Positions 33,763-43,495 are shown, numbered from the stretch's first letter. The stretch: DNA of 64,000 nucleotides from Muribaculaceae bacterium (GCA_910573745.1 CAJSYI010000007.1:33790-97789), one strand, 5' to 3'. Numbers and translations: made by a program. Notes: generated by a model not told the origin, from the sequence alone.

Positions 33763-34905
33763 CTAACGTTTCCTGCGGCGCACCGACTTGGACGCATTGC
33801 TGTTGCCGGAGCTGGACTTGGGTGCAGGTGCCTTCTTCACTTTCGGTCGGCCGCGCTTCTTCGTGGCACGGCTCGAACGCCTGGTGGTGGCTTTGGGCGG
33901 AGCTACTGTCGTCTCCTCTTCCGAGGCCACGGTGCGGTCCGGTATGCTGTCGCCTGCGGCGAGCTTGGCCGCCGCTTCGGCTTCTTTCTCTTTCTGTGCG
34001 AGATATTCCTCGCGTGTCGGCATCCAAAGGTCTTTGCCGAAAGTCTTCAGGCGGTTGTCGATGCTGTCCTGTGCGCGTTTCAGCATGTCCTCGTCCGGAT
34101 ACATCTGCACCATAGAGAGGTTGCGCAGGTTCTTCGTCTTGTATATGTCGCCTTCGTACATCCCGAGGTTGAAGTAGTCGTCGAGGCTGTTGCGTGCGAG
34201 ATTGTTGTCATCGCTCAGGAACACGTATTGCTGCGAGAGCCAGGGACGCAGCGCGTCGAACTTCACCCAGAACATCGGGAAAGGAGTCTCGCCGCCGAAA
34301 TCTCCGGTGCGGGTCAATACGGGGCAGATGGCCTCCACACGCGTCTTCATGCGGTTTGTGCGGCGGTCGAATTCCCATTTCTCGATGATGTAGTATTTCT
34401 GCACCTGTCCGGAAGGGACGTCGGCCTCCTCTATCGTGTATCTGGGATTCTTCTCGGTGGATCCTTTGGCCTTCTGGTAGTATATGTCGAAGCGGTCGAG
34501 CATGTCCGCAACGTTGATGCGGTACTGGTCGGTGAACACCTCGCGCCCGTCGAGGTATTCGTAAGCGGGAAGAGAGCCTTCCACCACCAGCCGCAGGATG
34601 AGGCGGAACAGGTTTTCCTGTCCGTCGATCACGTCCTCTGGATAATAAAGAGGCGTGTTGGCCGGTTTGGACAGGTCGATCTGGCGGTAGATCTGGCGCA
34701 TATAGTCGAGGTCGGCCTCATGTGCCGGCTTGGCCTCATAGAAGCTCTGCATCCGGTCGGTGATGACCACTCCGTTGGTTTCCTTCTTCTTTTTGTCGCG
34801 ATCGCTGCGCTTGCGCACCACGCCTCCGGTCTCAACCTGAGCGAGAGCCCCGAATCCGACGGCTGCCAGACAGCAAAGCGTCAATATTTTGCTATGAATT
34901 CTCAT
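33763..34905 (-). CDS. gldN: T9SS component GldN/PorN
   Basis: This 380-residue protein has a signal peptide and a GldN domain (about 35-300) with DLSKPANTPLYYPEDVIDGQENLF and ADMLDRFDIYYQKAK. The C-terminal tail (about 310-380) is lysine/arginine/serine-rich and low-complexity. GldN forms part of the periplasmic ring with GldK. It is the last gene of the porT-porP-gldKLMN group. Confidence 0.93.
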   Translation of the reverse strand: MRIHSKILTLCCLAAVGFGALAQVETGGVVRKRSDRDKKKKETNGVVITDRMQSFYEAKPAHEADLDYMRQIYRQIDLSKPANTPLYYPEDVIDGQENLFRLILRLVVEGSLPAYEYLDGREVFTDQYRINVADMLDRFDIYYQKAKGSTEKNPRYTIEEADVPSGQVQKYYIIEKWEFDRRTNRMKTRVEAICPVLTRTGDFGGETPFPMFWVKFDALRPWLSQQYVFLSDDNNLARNSLDDYFNLGMYEGDIYKTKNLRNLSMVQMYPDEDMLKRAQDSIDNRLKTFGKDLWMPTREEYLAQKEKEAEAAAKLAAGDSIPDRTVASEEETTVAPPKATTRRSSRATKKRGRPKVKKAPAPKSSSGNSNASKSVRRRKR

Positions 34906-34927
34906 GATGTTTCCTGTGAGTGTCTGA

Positions 34928-36502
34928 TTAGTTGAGTCCGACTTCCATCGGGGAGATGTCGCGGGTGATTCCGTCCGGTCCTTTGGCCTTCACGTTGGAG
35001 ATGAAGAAGCTCTTTCCGGGCTTCAGCCGCTTGAACTGTTCTTTCTGACGCGAGGAGAAATGCGCACCGTTGGAGACTTCGGGGATGGCATTGCCCATGC
35101 TGTCGAAGAAATACGTCGAGAAGCTGACCACGGAGTACGTTACGTTGAGGAGGTCGTCGTCGATGGCTGCGCCGAGTCCGTCGGCGGCCATGAGCGCGGC
35201 TTTCGAGATTCGTTTCGGCGTGCCTTTGTAGTGGGTTACGTTGCCTGAACCGTCCCTTACCGCAAGATAGGGCGAAGGGTCGGGAAGCTTGCGTACACGG
35301 AAAGTCATCGAGCCTACCGACTGCGTGCGTCCTTCCAGCTGCGCGCTCACGCTTATCACCGCTTCCGAGCCTACCTTGCCGGGATGGGCCACCCACACGT
35401 CCCCGTTGCGGGTCAGCGTCCCGTTGGTCATTGTGGCCTGGATGGCGTTCATCGGCACTCCTGGCACTGAGATGCTGATCGGGTTGTTGATGCCGGCATA
35501 AAGCACGTTCATCATGGTGGCCGAGATGGTGGCCATAGGCTCTATCACGGTGTAGGACGACTTGAACGGCCTCTTGTCCACGGTGCCGTCGCCACGCATC
35601 ACTTCGATGTATCCTGAAAAGTCATGCGTGCCGATGGAGCCCGGCACGAACTCGTACAGCCCGTTGGGGTTGTTCAGCCGCGCACCGTTGACGTAGACTG
35701 TGGGCCGCTGCGTGGTGTCTATTGCCGCGAGGACGATGTTGGCGGAATACTTGCCTCCGCGTATGATCATGTTGGAGTTGGGGATTACGTATGCGTTAAG
35801 CTGGTTGACGCGCACGTCGCCTATGTCCACATTGGTGATGAGGTTGGTCATCGTCTCGTTCTCGGCCTGGCGAATGTCGTTCTGGAGCTTGGTGAGCAGC
35901 GTTACGGCGGCCACGGCCGGCATGTTGTCGAACATCTTGGTTTCCCAGCTTACGGGGCCTACCGTCCCTGCCGGGGCCTTTACGGTGGTGGAGAGCATTT
36001 CCACCACGGATTTGCGTTTTTCCGGATCGGCTATGTTGGAGGCGATGAAGTCGCGGTATTCATCCACCGACTGGCGCAGCTTGCGGCCTTTGTTGGTGGC
36101 AGGATTGAGCATGACCACTGAGGAGGCCTCGAGGTCGTCCTGGTTTACGAGCTTCAGCGGGTCGGCCCCTTTGCCGTCGGCCTTGGCCGCTATCTCCTTT
36201 TTCAGGGACTCGATTTCGTTGAATATCTTCGCGGAGCGTTCGTGGACGGCGGTGCCTTTCACGAACCATGGGCCTACCTTGGCCGGATTCTGCTCGTTGA
36301 GTTCGGCGAGATACTTGAACTGCACATCGTTCTTTGACGACATGTTCAGGTTGGTGCGGTGGAGTCCCTCCTGCACCTGGCTGAACCCGTTGAGCACGTC
36401 GGAAGAGACGTTGAGCGCCAACATCGCCGTCAAGACTATGTACATAAGGTTGATCATCCTCTGCCGAGGCGACATCCTTGCTACGTTGTTTCCTCCTGCC
36501 AT
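34928..36502 (-). CDS. gldM: T9SS motor component GldM/PorM
   Basis: This 524-residue protein has one N-terminal membrane helix (RMINLMYIVLTAMLALNVSS, about 14-33) and a large periplasmic part with several domains, including the family segment RNGDVWVAHPGKVGSEAVISVSA (about 365-387). It spans the envelope and couples the motor to the GldK/N ring. gldL starts 4 bp upstream. Confidence 0.94.
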   Translation of the reverse strand: MAGGNNVARMSPRQRMINLMYIVLTAMLALNVSSDVLNGFSQVQEGLHRTNLNMSSKNDVQFKYLAELNEQNPAKVGPWFVKGTAVHERSAKIFNEIESLKKEIAAKADGKGADPLKLVNQDDLEASSVVMLNPATNKGRKLRQSVDEYRDFIASNIADPEKRKSVVEMLSTTVKAPAGTVGPVSWETKMFDNMPAVAAVTLLTKLQNDIRQAENETMTNLITNVDIGDVRVNQLNAYVIPNSNMIIRGGKYSANIVLAAIDTTQRPTVYVNGARLNNPNGLYEFVPGSIGTHDFSGYIEVMRGDGTVDKRPFKSSYTVIEPMATISATMMNVLYAGINNPISISVPGVPMNAIQATMTNGTLTRNGDVWVAHPGKVGSEAVISVSAQLEGRTQSVGSMTFRVRKLPDPSPYLAVRDGSGNVTHYKGTPKRISKAALMAADGLGAAIDDDLLNVTYSVVSFSTYFFDSMGNAIPEVSNGAHFSSRQKEQFKRLKPGKSFFISNVKAKGPDGITRDISPMEVGLN

Positions 36503-36506
36503 ATGT

Positions 36507-37499
36507 TCAAGCCTCTTCGCGGCCTGCCTCGCGTGCGAACGGGTTGTCGCCGCCGGCCGCCGCAGGGTTTCCGCCCATCATCGGATTATACATGTTGATG
36601 GTCATTGCGGTGATCATCTTCTCGTAGACCTGGTTGAGCTGCTTCATGTAGCGGGCCATCTTCTCCGTCTCCTCGCAGTAGCGGGAGCTTTCGCGGGCAG
36701 ATTTCTCGTACATGTCGCGTATGTCCTTCAGGCCGCGGTTCACGCGGTCGATAGAGTCGAGCTGTGAGCTTACGCCTTTGAGCTGTATTTCGTAGATTGT
36801 GTTCAGTCCGCTGATGTTGCGGTTGAGGTCTTCCATATGGTCTACGTATCCGGTCGCGCTGCCGTTGATGCGTTCGGAGTTTTCCGTTATCGCGCGGTAG
36901 GAATTCAGGAGCACGCCGCTCACTTCGTTGAGCTGGCGGGTGGTCTCCTGCAGGCGCGTCATCTGGTCGGCTATTCCGGCCATCTGGCTGAGATACTGCT
37001 GTGTGGCGTCGGTGAGCTCGGCCATCTGCGCGAGCTGTTCGCTGGCTGCGCTCATTTTCTGTATGCTTGTGCGCAGCGACTCGGTGTCTTCTTCCGACAA
37101 GGCCACTCCGGAAGGCAGCCCGGCCGCCGCGTGCACGTCGGCAGATGCCTGGCAGCCTCCGGCGATTGCCGGGGCTCCGCCGTTGATAACCGTCGTGCCT
37201 ACGCCGCCTGAGAAGTCAGGGCGGTCTTCCGGATTGTGCGTGTCAAGGGCGGGGAACACCTCTTCCCATGCGTATTCTTTCGGAGGACGGTCGAAGGCCG
37301 TGAGTATGAACATGGCGATTTCCGTTCCCATGCCTATGCAGAGCAGGGTCGAACCTCCCGGGAGGTGCAGGATTTTGAACAATGCACCCCAGATTACGAT
37401 TGCCGCGCCTATTGAGTAGGCGAAATTGAAGAAACGCTGACCTTTCTGGCCGTGTAGGAAGCGTTCGATGCCGTTGGCGTATTTTCTGATCTTGACCAT
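36507..37499 (-). CDS. gldL: T9SS motor component GldL/PorL
   Basis: This 330-residue inner-membrane protein has two N-terminal helices (about 28-45 and 50-70; FAYSIGAAIVIWGALFKILHLPGG) whose proton-conducting Glu region includes IGMGTEIAMF. A cytoplasmic part is coiled-coil rich (about 140-300), and a Pro/Gly/Asn-rich tail ends EAGREEA. With GldM it forms the proton-driven rotary motor. Confidence 0.94.
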   Translation of the reverse strand: MVKIRKYANGIERFLHGQKGQRFFNFAYSIGAAIVIWGALFKILHLPGGSTLLCIGMGTEIAMFILTAFDRPPKEYAWEEVFPALDTHNPEDRPDFSGGVGTTVINGGAPAIAGGCQASADVHAAAGLPSGVALSEEDTESLRTSIQKMSAASEQLAQMAELTDATQQYLSQMAGIADQMTRLQETTRQLNEVSGVLLNSYRAITENSERINGSATGYVDHMEDLNRNISGLNTIYEIQLKGVSSQLDSIDRVNRGLKDIRDMYEKSARESSRYCEETEKMARYMKQLNQVYEKMITAMTINMYNPMMGGNPAAAGGDNPFAREAGREEA

Positions 37500-37502
37500 G
37501 AT

Positions 37503-38987
37503 CTATTTCTTTTGACGTTTCTGTGTTCCCTTCGCGAATCCGATCTGGCTGCGGACGTTGCGGAAACCGATGTAGCTTCTCTGTTCGTTCTGGAACTCCC
37601 ATTGGCGCAGGTCGCTGCGCAGGTTGCGCGCCGCGTCTTTCCATGAGCCACCGCGCACTATCTTGCGCTTCATCTTGTATGGGTCTTCTTTCGCCGCGTC
37701 GTAGCGGTATTCGGGATTGAGGTCGCTCGTGAGCTTGTCGATGCTTTCGGTGTATGCCGTCGATGTCCATTCCGACACGTTGCCGGCCATGTCGTAGAGT
37801 CCGAAGTCGTTTGGCTTGAACGTCCCTACGGCGGAGGTTATCACGTGTCCGTCGCGCACGAAGTCCCCTTCGAGCGGCTTGAAGTTGGCATAGAAGCATC
37901 CGCGTTCATCCATCGGGAGCGTCTCTTCCCACGGGAAAGAGCTTTCGGAATTGCCTGCGCGTGCCGCATATTCCCATTCGGCCTCGGTAGGCAGGCGGTA
38001 AGGCTCTATGATCACGCCGTCGCGTCCGAGCGACCGGCGCAGGAAGTCGGTGCGCCAGTTGGAGAATGCGTTGGCCTGCTCCCAGCTCACACCCACCACT
38101 GGATAGTCGTTGTAGCCGGGATGCGAGAAGTACAGACGCGTGTAAGGCTCGTTGTAGGCGTTCTCGAAGTCGTTGATCCATGCCGTCGTGTCGGGATATA
38201 CGTTTACGATGTATGTGTTGAGGAAATCGTAGTCGCCGGTGAGCTGACGGCTCACTGTCTCACGGATTATCTCTCCGTCCTCGCTGAAATAAGCCGTGTC
38301 CTTCGAGATTACAGGAAGGTCGGTCGGGACGGGAAGGTCGGTGTTGTATTCGCGGCGCGTCGGGTCGAGACGGTTCTTTCGCTGTGCCGCCGCCGTGTGG
38401 TTGTATATCTCGTAGCGGTAGTTGAGCTGTGTCGGGTCGAGCTCGCGCTTGCCGGTGATCGGGTTTGTGCGGTATACGCTCTCTATGGCCCTCAGCTCAT
38501 CCTCGTTTGCGTTGCGCCAAGGAATCGGCTTGTTCCAGTTGAGGTAAGGCTTGATCGGGTTGCCCTCCTTGTCCTCTTCGATTTTGAAAGCCTCGTTGCC
38601 TCCGAAAGCGGGGTCGGCGAGGCGTTCGCGGATTATGGAATCCCGCACCCAGAAGACGAACTGCTTGTATTTGGAGTTGGTGATTTCAGTCTCGTCCATC
38701 CAGAAGGCGTCTACGGATACACCACGGGGATTCCCCTTCACGCCCCACACTGAGTCGTCGGCCGCAGGCCCCATCCTGTAGGCTCCCCGGTCCACGAGCA
38801 CCATTCCGAATGGGGTAGGCTCGGCCCATGCGCTTCCGCCTACGCCGGTAACTTCGCCTCCGGCGCTTCCGCCCCGCGAAGCCGCGCATGCGGCGAGCAT
38901 CAGCAACGCGAACGCGGCTGACGCGAGCATCGGGAGTACGCGCATCTGTCGTTTCGGTGAGAAAGGTTTGATATTTATCTTCATCAT
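37503..38987 (-). CDS. gldK: T9SS lipoprotein GldK/PorK
   Basis: This 494-residue protein has a lipobox LMLAACAASRG (Cys near 31). A formylglycine-generating-enzyme-like fold follows with GMVLVDRGAYRMGPA (about 59-73), DAFWMDETEITNSKYKQFV and the closing YIGFRNVRSQI. In T9SS it forms the outer-membrane ring with GldN; the fold has no FGE activity in this family. ATG 38987 is chosen to place the lipobox correctly. gldL follows after 3 bp. Confidence 0.93.
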   Translation of the reverse strand: MMKINIKPFSPKRQMRVLPMLASAAFALLMLAACAASRGGSAGGEVTGVGGSAWAEPTPFGMVLVDRGAYRMGPAADDSVWGVKGNPRGVSVDAFWMDETEITNSKYKQFVFWVRDSIIRERLADPAFGGNEAFKIEEDKEGNPIKPYLNWNKPIPWRNANEDELRAIESVYRTNPITGKRELDPTQLNYRYEIYNHTAAAQRKNRLDPTRREYNTDLPVPTDLPVISKDTAYFSEDGEIIRETVSRQLTGDYDFLNTYIVNVYPDTTAWINDFENAYNEPYTRLYFSHPGYNDYPVVGVSWEQANAFSNWRTDFLRRSLGRDGVIIEPYRLPTEAEWEYAARAGNSESSFPWEETLPMDERGCFYANFKPLEGDFVRDGHVITSAVGTFKPNDFGLYDMAGNVSEWTSTAYTESIDKLTSDLNPEYRYDAAKEDPYKMKRKIVRGGSWKDAARNLRSDLRQWEFQNEQRSYIGFRNVRSQIGFAKGTQKRQKK

Positions 38988-39061
38988 GCTTGTTTCTTGT
39001 CGAAATATTTTATGTCGCTTGTTGAGCTTGGTGGTTTGTGCGGAAAATGCCGACGCATGCG

Positions 39062-40081
39062 CTACATCAGCCGTATCGACCGGTGTTTGTTGCGGTTCTT
39101 GCCCGAGAAGTCGAGCTTCAGCTGGTAGCCGGCCACTATCTCGTGGCTTCCTGAGCTTACCTTCCCTATGGCCGACATCGGGTAGTCGTAGGAATATCCG
39201 AGGAAGAAGCCTTTGAACTCCACTCCGACCATCGCGCTTATGGCATCTTTCCATCTGTAGCCGAGGCCGAAAGAGAGGAATCTGTTGTAGCGTGCGCGCA
39301 TAGTGGCTTCTGCCGTGAACATGCTGAAGTCGGTCTTCACGAGGAAGGACGGCTGCAATTCAAATAACGAGTTTTTTATCTGAATATTGCTCCCGCCGTT
39401 GAAATAGACCATACGCGGAAGCTCCGTCTCGTACTCCTGTTCGTCGGAAGCCTCGCTGCCTTCAAGGGAGAGCGTTATTTTGGGCGCAAGGATGTGTTTC
39501 GCGCCTATGCCGAACCAGAACCATTTGTGGGTGTATTCCAGGCCGAGTGAGAAGTCGAACGCGTTTCCGGCGAGGTCTTGGGTAGGCATGGCCTCGTCGG
39601 AACTCTCGTGGTAGTCGTCGCCGTCGGGGGTCTGGACTTCCGAGCCTTTGAATTTCTGGTCGTAATAGCCTCCCTCGACGCCTATGCTGAGCGTGCCTTT
39701 GAGCACACGCAGCTTGTAGGACGCCTGTATGTTGAGGCCGAGGTTGGAGAAGAGTCCGAGCGACTCCTGCATCATGGAGACCCCGAGACCTATGTGCTGC
39801 TTCTTGCCGAATTTCAGCGGCGAGTCGGCAAGCACGAGGAAGCTCTTCGGCGCATTGTGTATGCCCATCCACTGCAGGCGTGCGCCGCCGCGTATGCGCA
39901 GGTAGTCGGTGTTGCCCGTCGCCGCCGGGTTGAACGAGGTCGGCACGGCCCAGTATTGCGTCATCTGCGCGTCGCCTTGGGCCGAGGCCGCAAGCGAGGC
40001 GGACATGACGCACATAATCACGGCGGCGAGAGCCTTGAAGCGCAAGCGTGCCGTGGAAGTCAGACTGTATATCGGGTTCAT
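39062..40081 (-). CDS. porP: T9SS outer-membrane protein PorP/SprF family
   Basis: This 339-residue protein has a signal peptide (cut after SAQ, about 35). The characteristic start of the mature protein is QMTQYWAVPTSFNPAATGN (about 39-57). Beta-strand alternation continues through LGYSYDYPMSAIGK and EIVAGYQLKLDF. PorP/SprF proteins sit in the outer membrane and anchor or assist T9SS cargo and the PorK/N ring. It lies between porT and gldK in one run. Confidence 0.92.
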   Translation of the reverse strand: MNPIYSLTSTARLRFKALAAVIMCVMSASLAASAQGDAQMTQYWAVPTSFNPAATGNTDYLRIRGGARLQWMGIHNAPKSFLVLADSPLKFGKKQHIGLGVSMMQESLGLFSNLGLNIQASYKLRVLKGTLSIGVEGGYYDQKFKGSEVQTPDGDDYHESSDEAMPTQDLAGNAFDFSLGLEYTHKWFWFGIGAKHILAPKITLSLEGSEASDEQEYETELPRMVYFNGGSNIQIKNSLFELQPSFLVKTDFSMFTAEATMRARYNRFLSFGLGYRWKDAISAMVGVEFKGFFLGYSYDYPMSAIGKVSSGSHEIVAGYQLKLDFSGKNRNKHRSIRLM

Positions 40082-40098
40082 TGTGGTTTTCCTTAAGG

Positions 40099-40878
40099 CT
40101 ATTCAAAGTTGAACGTGATGACAATCATGCTGCTCTTCACCTTTTTGAGCGAGTCAGTGATTTTGATCATCTCCGGGTCGTCGGCAAGGTCGGGACGCTT
40201 GTGCTGAAGCATGTCGGTAAGTCCGAAGCAGAACTTCACCTCCGGGTTGAGCTTGAAGAAAGGCAAGTAGAAGTCGCAGCCTATGCCGAGCGAAAGGTAA
40301 GCGTCGAAAGTGTTGAAACGCAGGAACTCCGAGCGTTTCTTGCTCACGTCGAAAGTGCCCATCACTCCGGCAATCACGTAGGGACGGGCGTTGCGCAGGC
40401 GGTCGCCGGAAATCTTGAGGTCGAGAGGGGCTACCACGTAGGCCGATTTCACGTCCTGTTTCTGAGTCGCTTCGCCGTATGCGTCCATCATGTGCACTAC
40501 CTTGTTGCCGAAATACATTCCGGGGCTGAGGCGCAGTTCGAAGTATTTGTGGAGGCGCAGCGCGCCGAGGACGTTGACGCAGAATCCCGGGGAATAGCCC
40601 GGCACTTCGGCCACCCACCGCTGGCCGTCGTCGGTAACGTAGCCGTTGTGGGTGAACTTCAGATCCTGCATATGCATGCCGACCGAGAATCCGAGATGCC
40701 AACGCTTCAGGTCTGCGTAAGGACGGTTCTCGAGTTTCTGCTGGTGCTGGGCCGACGCCGGAAATGCAATGAGTAGCATCAATGCTGCCGTCGCGGCCGT
40801 CAGTGCGCGGCGGAAGATGGCTGATGCCGGCCGCGTAGGAATATGCTGAAACTTTTTGTGTCGGTCTGAATTATTCAT
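40099..40878 (-). CDS. porT: T9SS outer-membrane protein PorT family
   Basis: This 259-residue protein has a signal sequence (LMLLIAFPASAQ; about 32-43). A beta-barrel body follows, including the PorT-typical KLENRPYADLKRWHLGFSVGMHMQDL-like (about 48-73), LSPGMYFGNKVV and the last strand MIVITFNFE. PorT is needed for T9SS function. It is 17 bp from porP and heads the cluster. Confidence 0.9.
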   Translation of the reverse strand: MNNSDRHKKFQHIPTRPASAIFRRALTAATAALMLLIAFPASAQHQQKLENRPYADLKRWHLGFSVGMHMQDLKFTHNGYVTDDGQRWVAEVPGYSPGFCVNVLGALRLHKYFELRLSPGMYFGNKVVHMMDAYGEATQKQDVKSAYVVAPLDLKISGDRLRNARPYVIAGVMGTFDVSKKRSEFLRFNTFDAYLSLGIGCDFYLPFFKLNPEVKFCFGLTDMLQHKRPDLADDPEMIKITDSLKKVKSSMIVITFNFE

Positions 40879-40902
40879 CAGTCAAATAACGGTTGTTGCC
40901 CG

Positions 40903-40939
40903 TCCGTTATTGCCTCTTGTAATCCGTTATTGCCTCTTG
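40903..40939. repeat. Two 17-bp direct repeats in the porT/dut divergent region
   Basis: TCCGTTATTGCCTCTTG occurs at 40903-40919 and 40923-40939, a 20-bp period. The region separates the T9SS operon from dut and lies 25 bp upstream of the porT start codon. Confidence 0.7.
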
Positions 40940-40997
40940 CGGAAAGAGGGTCGTAAAGATTTTGGATTGAAATGCGGCGCGGTCGGGAAATTATGAC

Positions 40998-41005
40998 TAA
41001 ATTTG
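40998..41005 (+). promoter_or_regulatory. -7 element upstream of dut
   Basis: TAAATTTG lies 103 bp before ATG 41109. No -33 with good spacing is seen. Confidence 0.5.
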
Positions 41006-41108
41006 CAGATTGTAGCATCTGTGCCGATTTTGTATGCCGGCCTGCGCGAACAATGGCGGTAGCGTACAGGTTAAGGGATAAGGGCACTATCCCCCGCAGA
41101 TTTCAAAT

Positions 41109-41564
41109 ATGGTTTTTATGGACAGAATAAAAGTAAAGATAATAAACCGCAGCCATCATCCGCTTCCTGCCTATGGCACTCCGGAAGCGGCCGGTATGGA
41201 CGTGCGTGCCTTTCTTCCCGAAGGGGCTGTAGTCCTCAAGCCAATGCAGCGTGCCTTGATCGGCACAGGTCTGCATATCCAGCTGCCTTCGGGCTATGAA
41301 TGTCAGATACGTCCGCGTTCTGGGCTGGCGTTGAAGAACGGAATCTCCATAGTCAACAGTCCGGGCACGGTGGATGCCGACTATCGCGGGGAAATAGGCA
41401 TAATCCTCATAAACCTCGGTTCGGAGGATTTCACTGTCAACGACGGCGACCGCATCTGCCAGATGGTGATAAAGCAGTATTCGCATGTGGCGTGGGAAGA
41501 GGTGGAAGAGCTTGACCGGACAAAGCGCGAAGACGGAGGCTTCGGACACACGGGGACTGAATAG
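41109..41564 (+). CDS. dut: dUTP diphosphatase
   Basis: This 151-residue protein has all five dUTPase motifs in order: AGMDVRAF (about 29), [12 protein letters not shown] (about 68), [12 protein letters not shown] (about 84), GDRICQMVI (about 113) and [11 protein letters not shown] (about 140). It hydrolyses dUTP to dUMP, keeping uracil out of DNA. ATG 41109 is listed; ATG 41118 (MDRIKV) is equally plausible. It heads the dut-TPR-DUF4292-EnvC run. Confidence 0.95.
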   Translation: MVFMDRIKVKIINRSHHPLPAYGTPEAAGMDVRAFLPEGAVVLKPMQRALIGTGLHIQLPSGYECQIRPRSGLALKNGISIVNSPGTVDADYRGEIGIILINLGSEDFTVNDGDRICQMVIKQYSHVAWEEVEELDRTKREDGGFGHTGTE

Positions 41565-41645
41565 CCGCTATGGAGCTGTTTGGATACGAGCCGGACGTGC
41601 AGGACAAGAAAGTGCAATAATTTGATAATCAGGAGGCATATTCTA

Positions 41646-43439
41646 TTGAAAAAGACGATAATCGCAGTGGCGGTGCTGATGTGTGCATGTTCAGCTGCGC
41701 TGGCCCTCAAAGGCCCGGCGGCGAGGCAGGACGTGCGCGACAAGGCCCGCTATTATTATCTTGAGGCCGTGAACCGTCAGGTGGACGGCGACGAGGCGGA
41801 GGCATACGAGCTTTACAAGAAGGCGTATCAGCTTGACCCTACATATGTCGAGGCCGAGTCGGCATACGGTTCGCGCAGGCTCACCATAGAGACAGACACG
41901 TTCCAGTCGCCGGAGATGCTTATGGCGTCGCTTGCCATGATGCGCCCTTATATCGACACATACCCCGGCGATTTCTTTGAAGCGGCCTATTATGCTTATC
42001 TCGCTGCGCATCTCGACACCCTTGAGGAGGCCATACGCATCTACGAGCGTGCCGACTCGCTTTTCCCTTCCAAGACGGCTACGCTCTACCATCTGTCGGA
42101 GGCATATATGGCTGCCAAGAACGTGCCAAAGGCCGTGGAGGCACTTGACCGCTATGAGAAAGTGGAAGGGAAGTCGCCGGAGATTTCTCTGCGCAAGATA
42201 ACCTACTTCATTCAGGCCCAGGACACCGCAGGGGCGTTGAAAGAGGCTGAGGATCTCGTGGAATACAGTCCGCGCGACCCTCGTTTCCGCATCCTGAAGG
42301 GCAACGTGTTCTCTGCCCTTAACCTTCCTGACTCCGCTCTTGCGTGCTATCTCGACGCTGAGCGCATCGCACCCGACAACGGAGGAGCCAAGCTTGCACT
42401 GGCCGCGTTCTATAAGGAGAAGGGCGATTCGGTGAAGTATGACGAGAAGACGTATGAGGCATTGCTTACTGAGGATTTCGGTCTCGAACAGAAGGCGGCA
42501 CTGCTTGCACAGTATCTGCAGCGCATCATTTCCGACAAAAGCGCGACTTCGCGCGGAGACTATCTCTTTTCGGTGCTTCGCGACCAGTATCCCTACGAGC
42601 CTCAGGTGATTGATCTGGCCGCGAGATACAGTGCGGCCAAGGGCGACATTGCCGATGCCATTGAGAAGATAGGATATGCCATCGACCTTAAGCCTGACAC
42701 GGAAGACTATTGGGGGCAGCTGATGAGCTACCAGCTGTCTGACGACAAACCGGCGGAAGCTGTAAAGACTTATGACCGTGCCTTGGGACATATCGTGCCT
42801 TCTGAGGGGCTTAAGCTCCTTCTCGCCCAGGCGGTTTCTATGGCAAAGGACTATGTCCGTGCCGTGGCGGTTTATGATGAGCTCCTCAAGCAGTCAGACC
42901 CGGCTCTCAACGCCGTGGACTCCGTGTCCGACCGTTCGATTGCGGCTCGGATGCAATATGAGGACCTGGTGCGCACAAGCACGCTCTACAATATGCTCGG
43001 CGACCTGTATTATCAGGCCAAGGATATGCCGGCGGCTTTCAGGGCATATGAGAACGCTCTTTCCTTCTTGCCCGACAATGCCATGGTGCTCAACAATTAT
43101 GCCTATTTCCTTGCCGAGGAGGGTGGCGACATCGAGAAGGCTTACGGGATGGGCAAGAGGGCAGTGGAAATCGATCCGGAAAATCCAACTTTCCTCGACA
43201 CTTACGCTTGGATTCTCTTCAAGAAAGGGGATTTCGAGAATGCGCTGACCTACCAGCAGGCCGCCGTAGAGAAGTCTGAGGCGGAAGGGGACATCTCGGC
43301 AGAGCTGTATTCCCATTTCGGCGACATACTTTTCCGCAACGGTCGCCGGGAAGATGCAATTGAATACTGGAAAAAGGCTTTGGAACTCAGTCCTGACGAC
43401 GAAGGGCTTCAGACGAAAGTGAAGTCTGGGACTATGTAG
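41646..43439 (+). CDS. Tetratricopeptide-repeat protein, envelope
   Basis: This 597-residue protein is read from TTG 41646, because AGGAGG (41629-41634) lies just upstream and the following residues form a signal peptide (KKTIIAVAVLMCACSAALAL). No ATG fits. About ten TPR units span roughly 30-590; the clearest are EAYELYKKAYQLDPTYVEAE and MVLNNYAYFLAEEGGDIEKA. It should be periplasmic. The neighbouring order with DUF4292 and an M23-type gene suggests a role in the envelope. Confidence 0.82.
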   Translation: MKKTIIAVAVLMCACSAALALKGPAARQDVRDKARYYYLEAVNRQVDGDEAEAYELYKKAYQLDPTYVEAESAYGSRRLTIETDTFQSPEMLMASLAMMRPYIDTYPGDFFEAAYYAYLAAHLDTLEEAIRIYERADSLFPSKTATLYHLSEAYMAAKNVPKAVEALDRYEKVEGKSPEISLRKITYFIQAQDTAGALKEAEDLVEYSPRDPRFRILKGNVFSALNLPDSALACYLDAERIAPDNGGAKLALAAFYKEKGDSVKYDEKTYEALLTEDFGLEQKAALLAQYLQRIISDKSATSRGDYLFSVLRDQYPYEPQVIDLAARYSAAKGDIADAIEKIGYAIDLKPDTEDYWGQLMSYQLSDDKPAEAVKTYDRALGHIVPSEGLKLLLAQAVSMAKDYVRAVAVYDELLKQSDPALNAVDSVSDRSIAARMQYEDLVRTSTLYNMLGDLYYQAKDMPAAFRAYENALSFLPDNAMVLNNYAYFLAEEGGDIEKAYGMGKRAVEIDPENPTFLDTYAWILFKKGDFENALTYQQAAVEKSEAEGDISAELYSHFGDILFRNGRREDAIEYWKKALELSPDDEGLQTKVKSGTM

Positions 43440-43495
43440 CTCGTCGGATTGTGCCGATTTCAGCAAATAAGACAACAACTTGACAACAGATTGAA

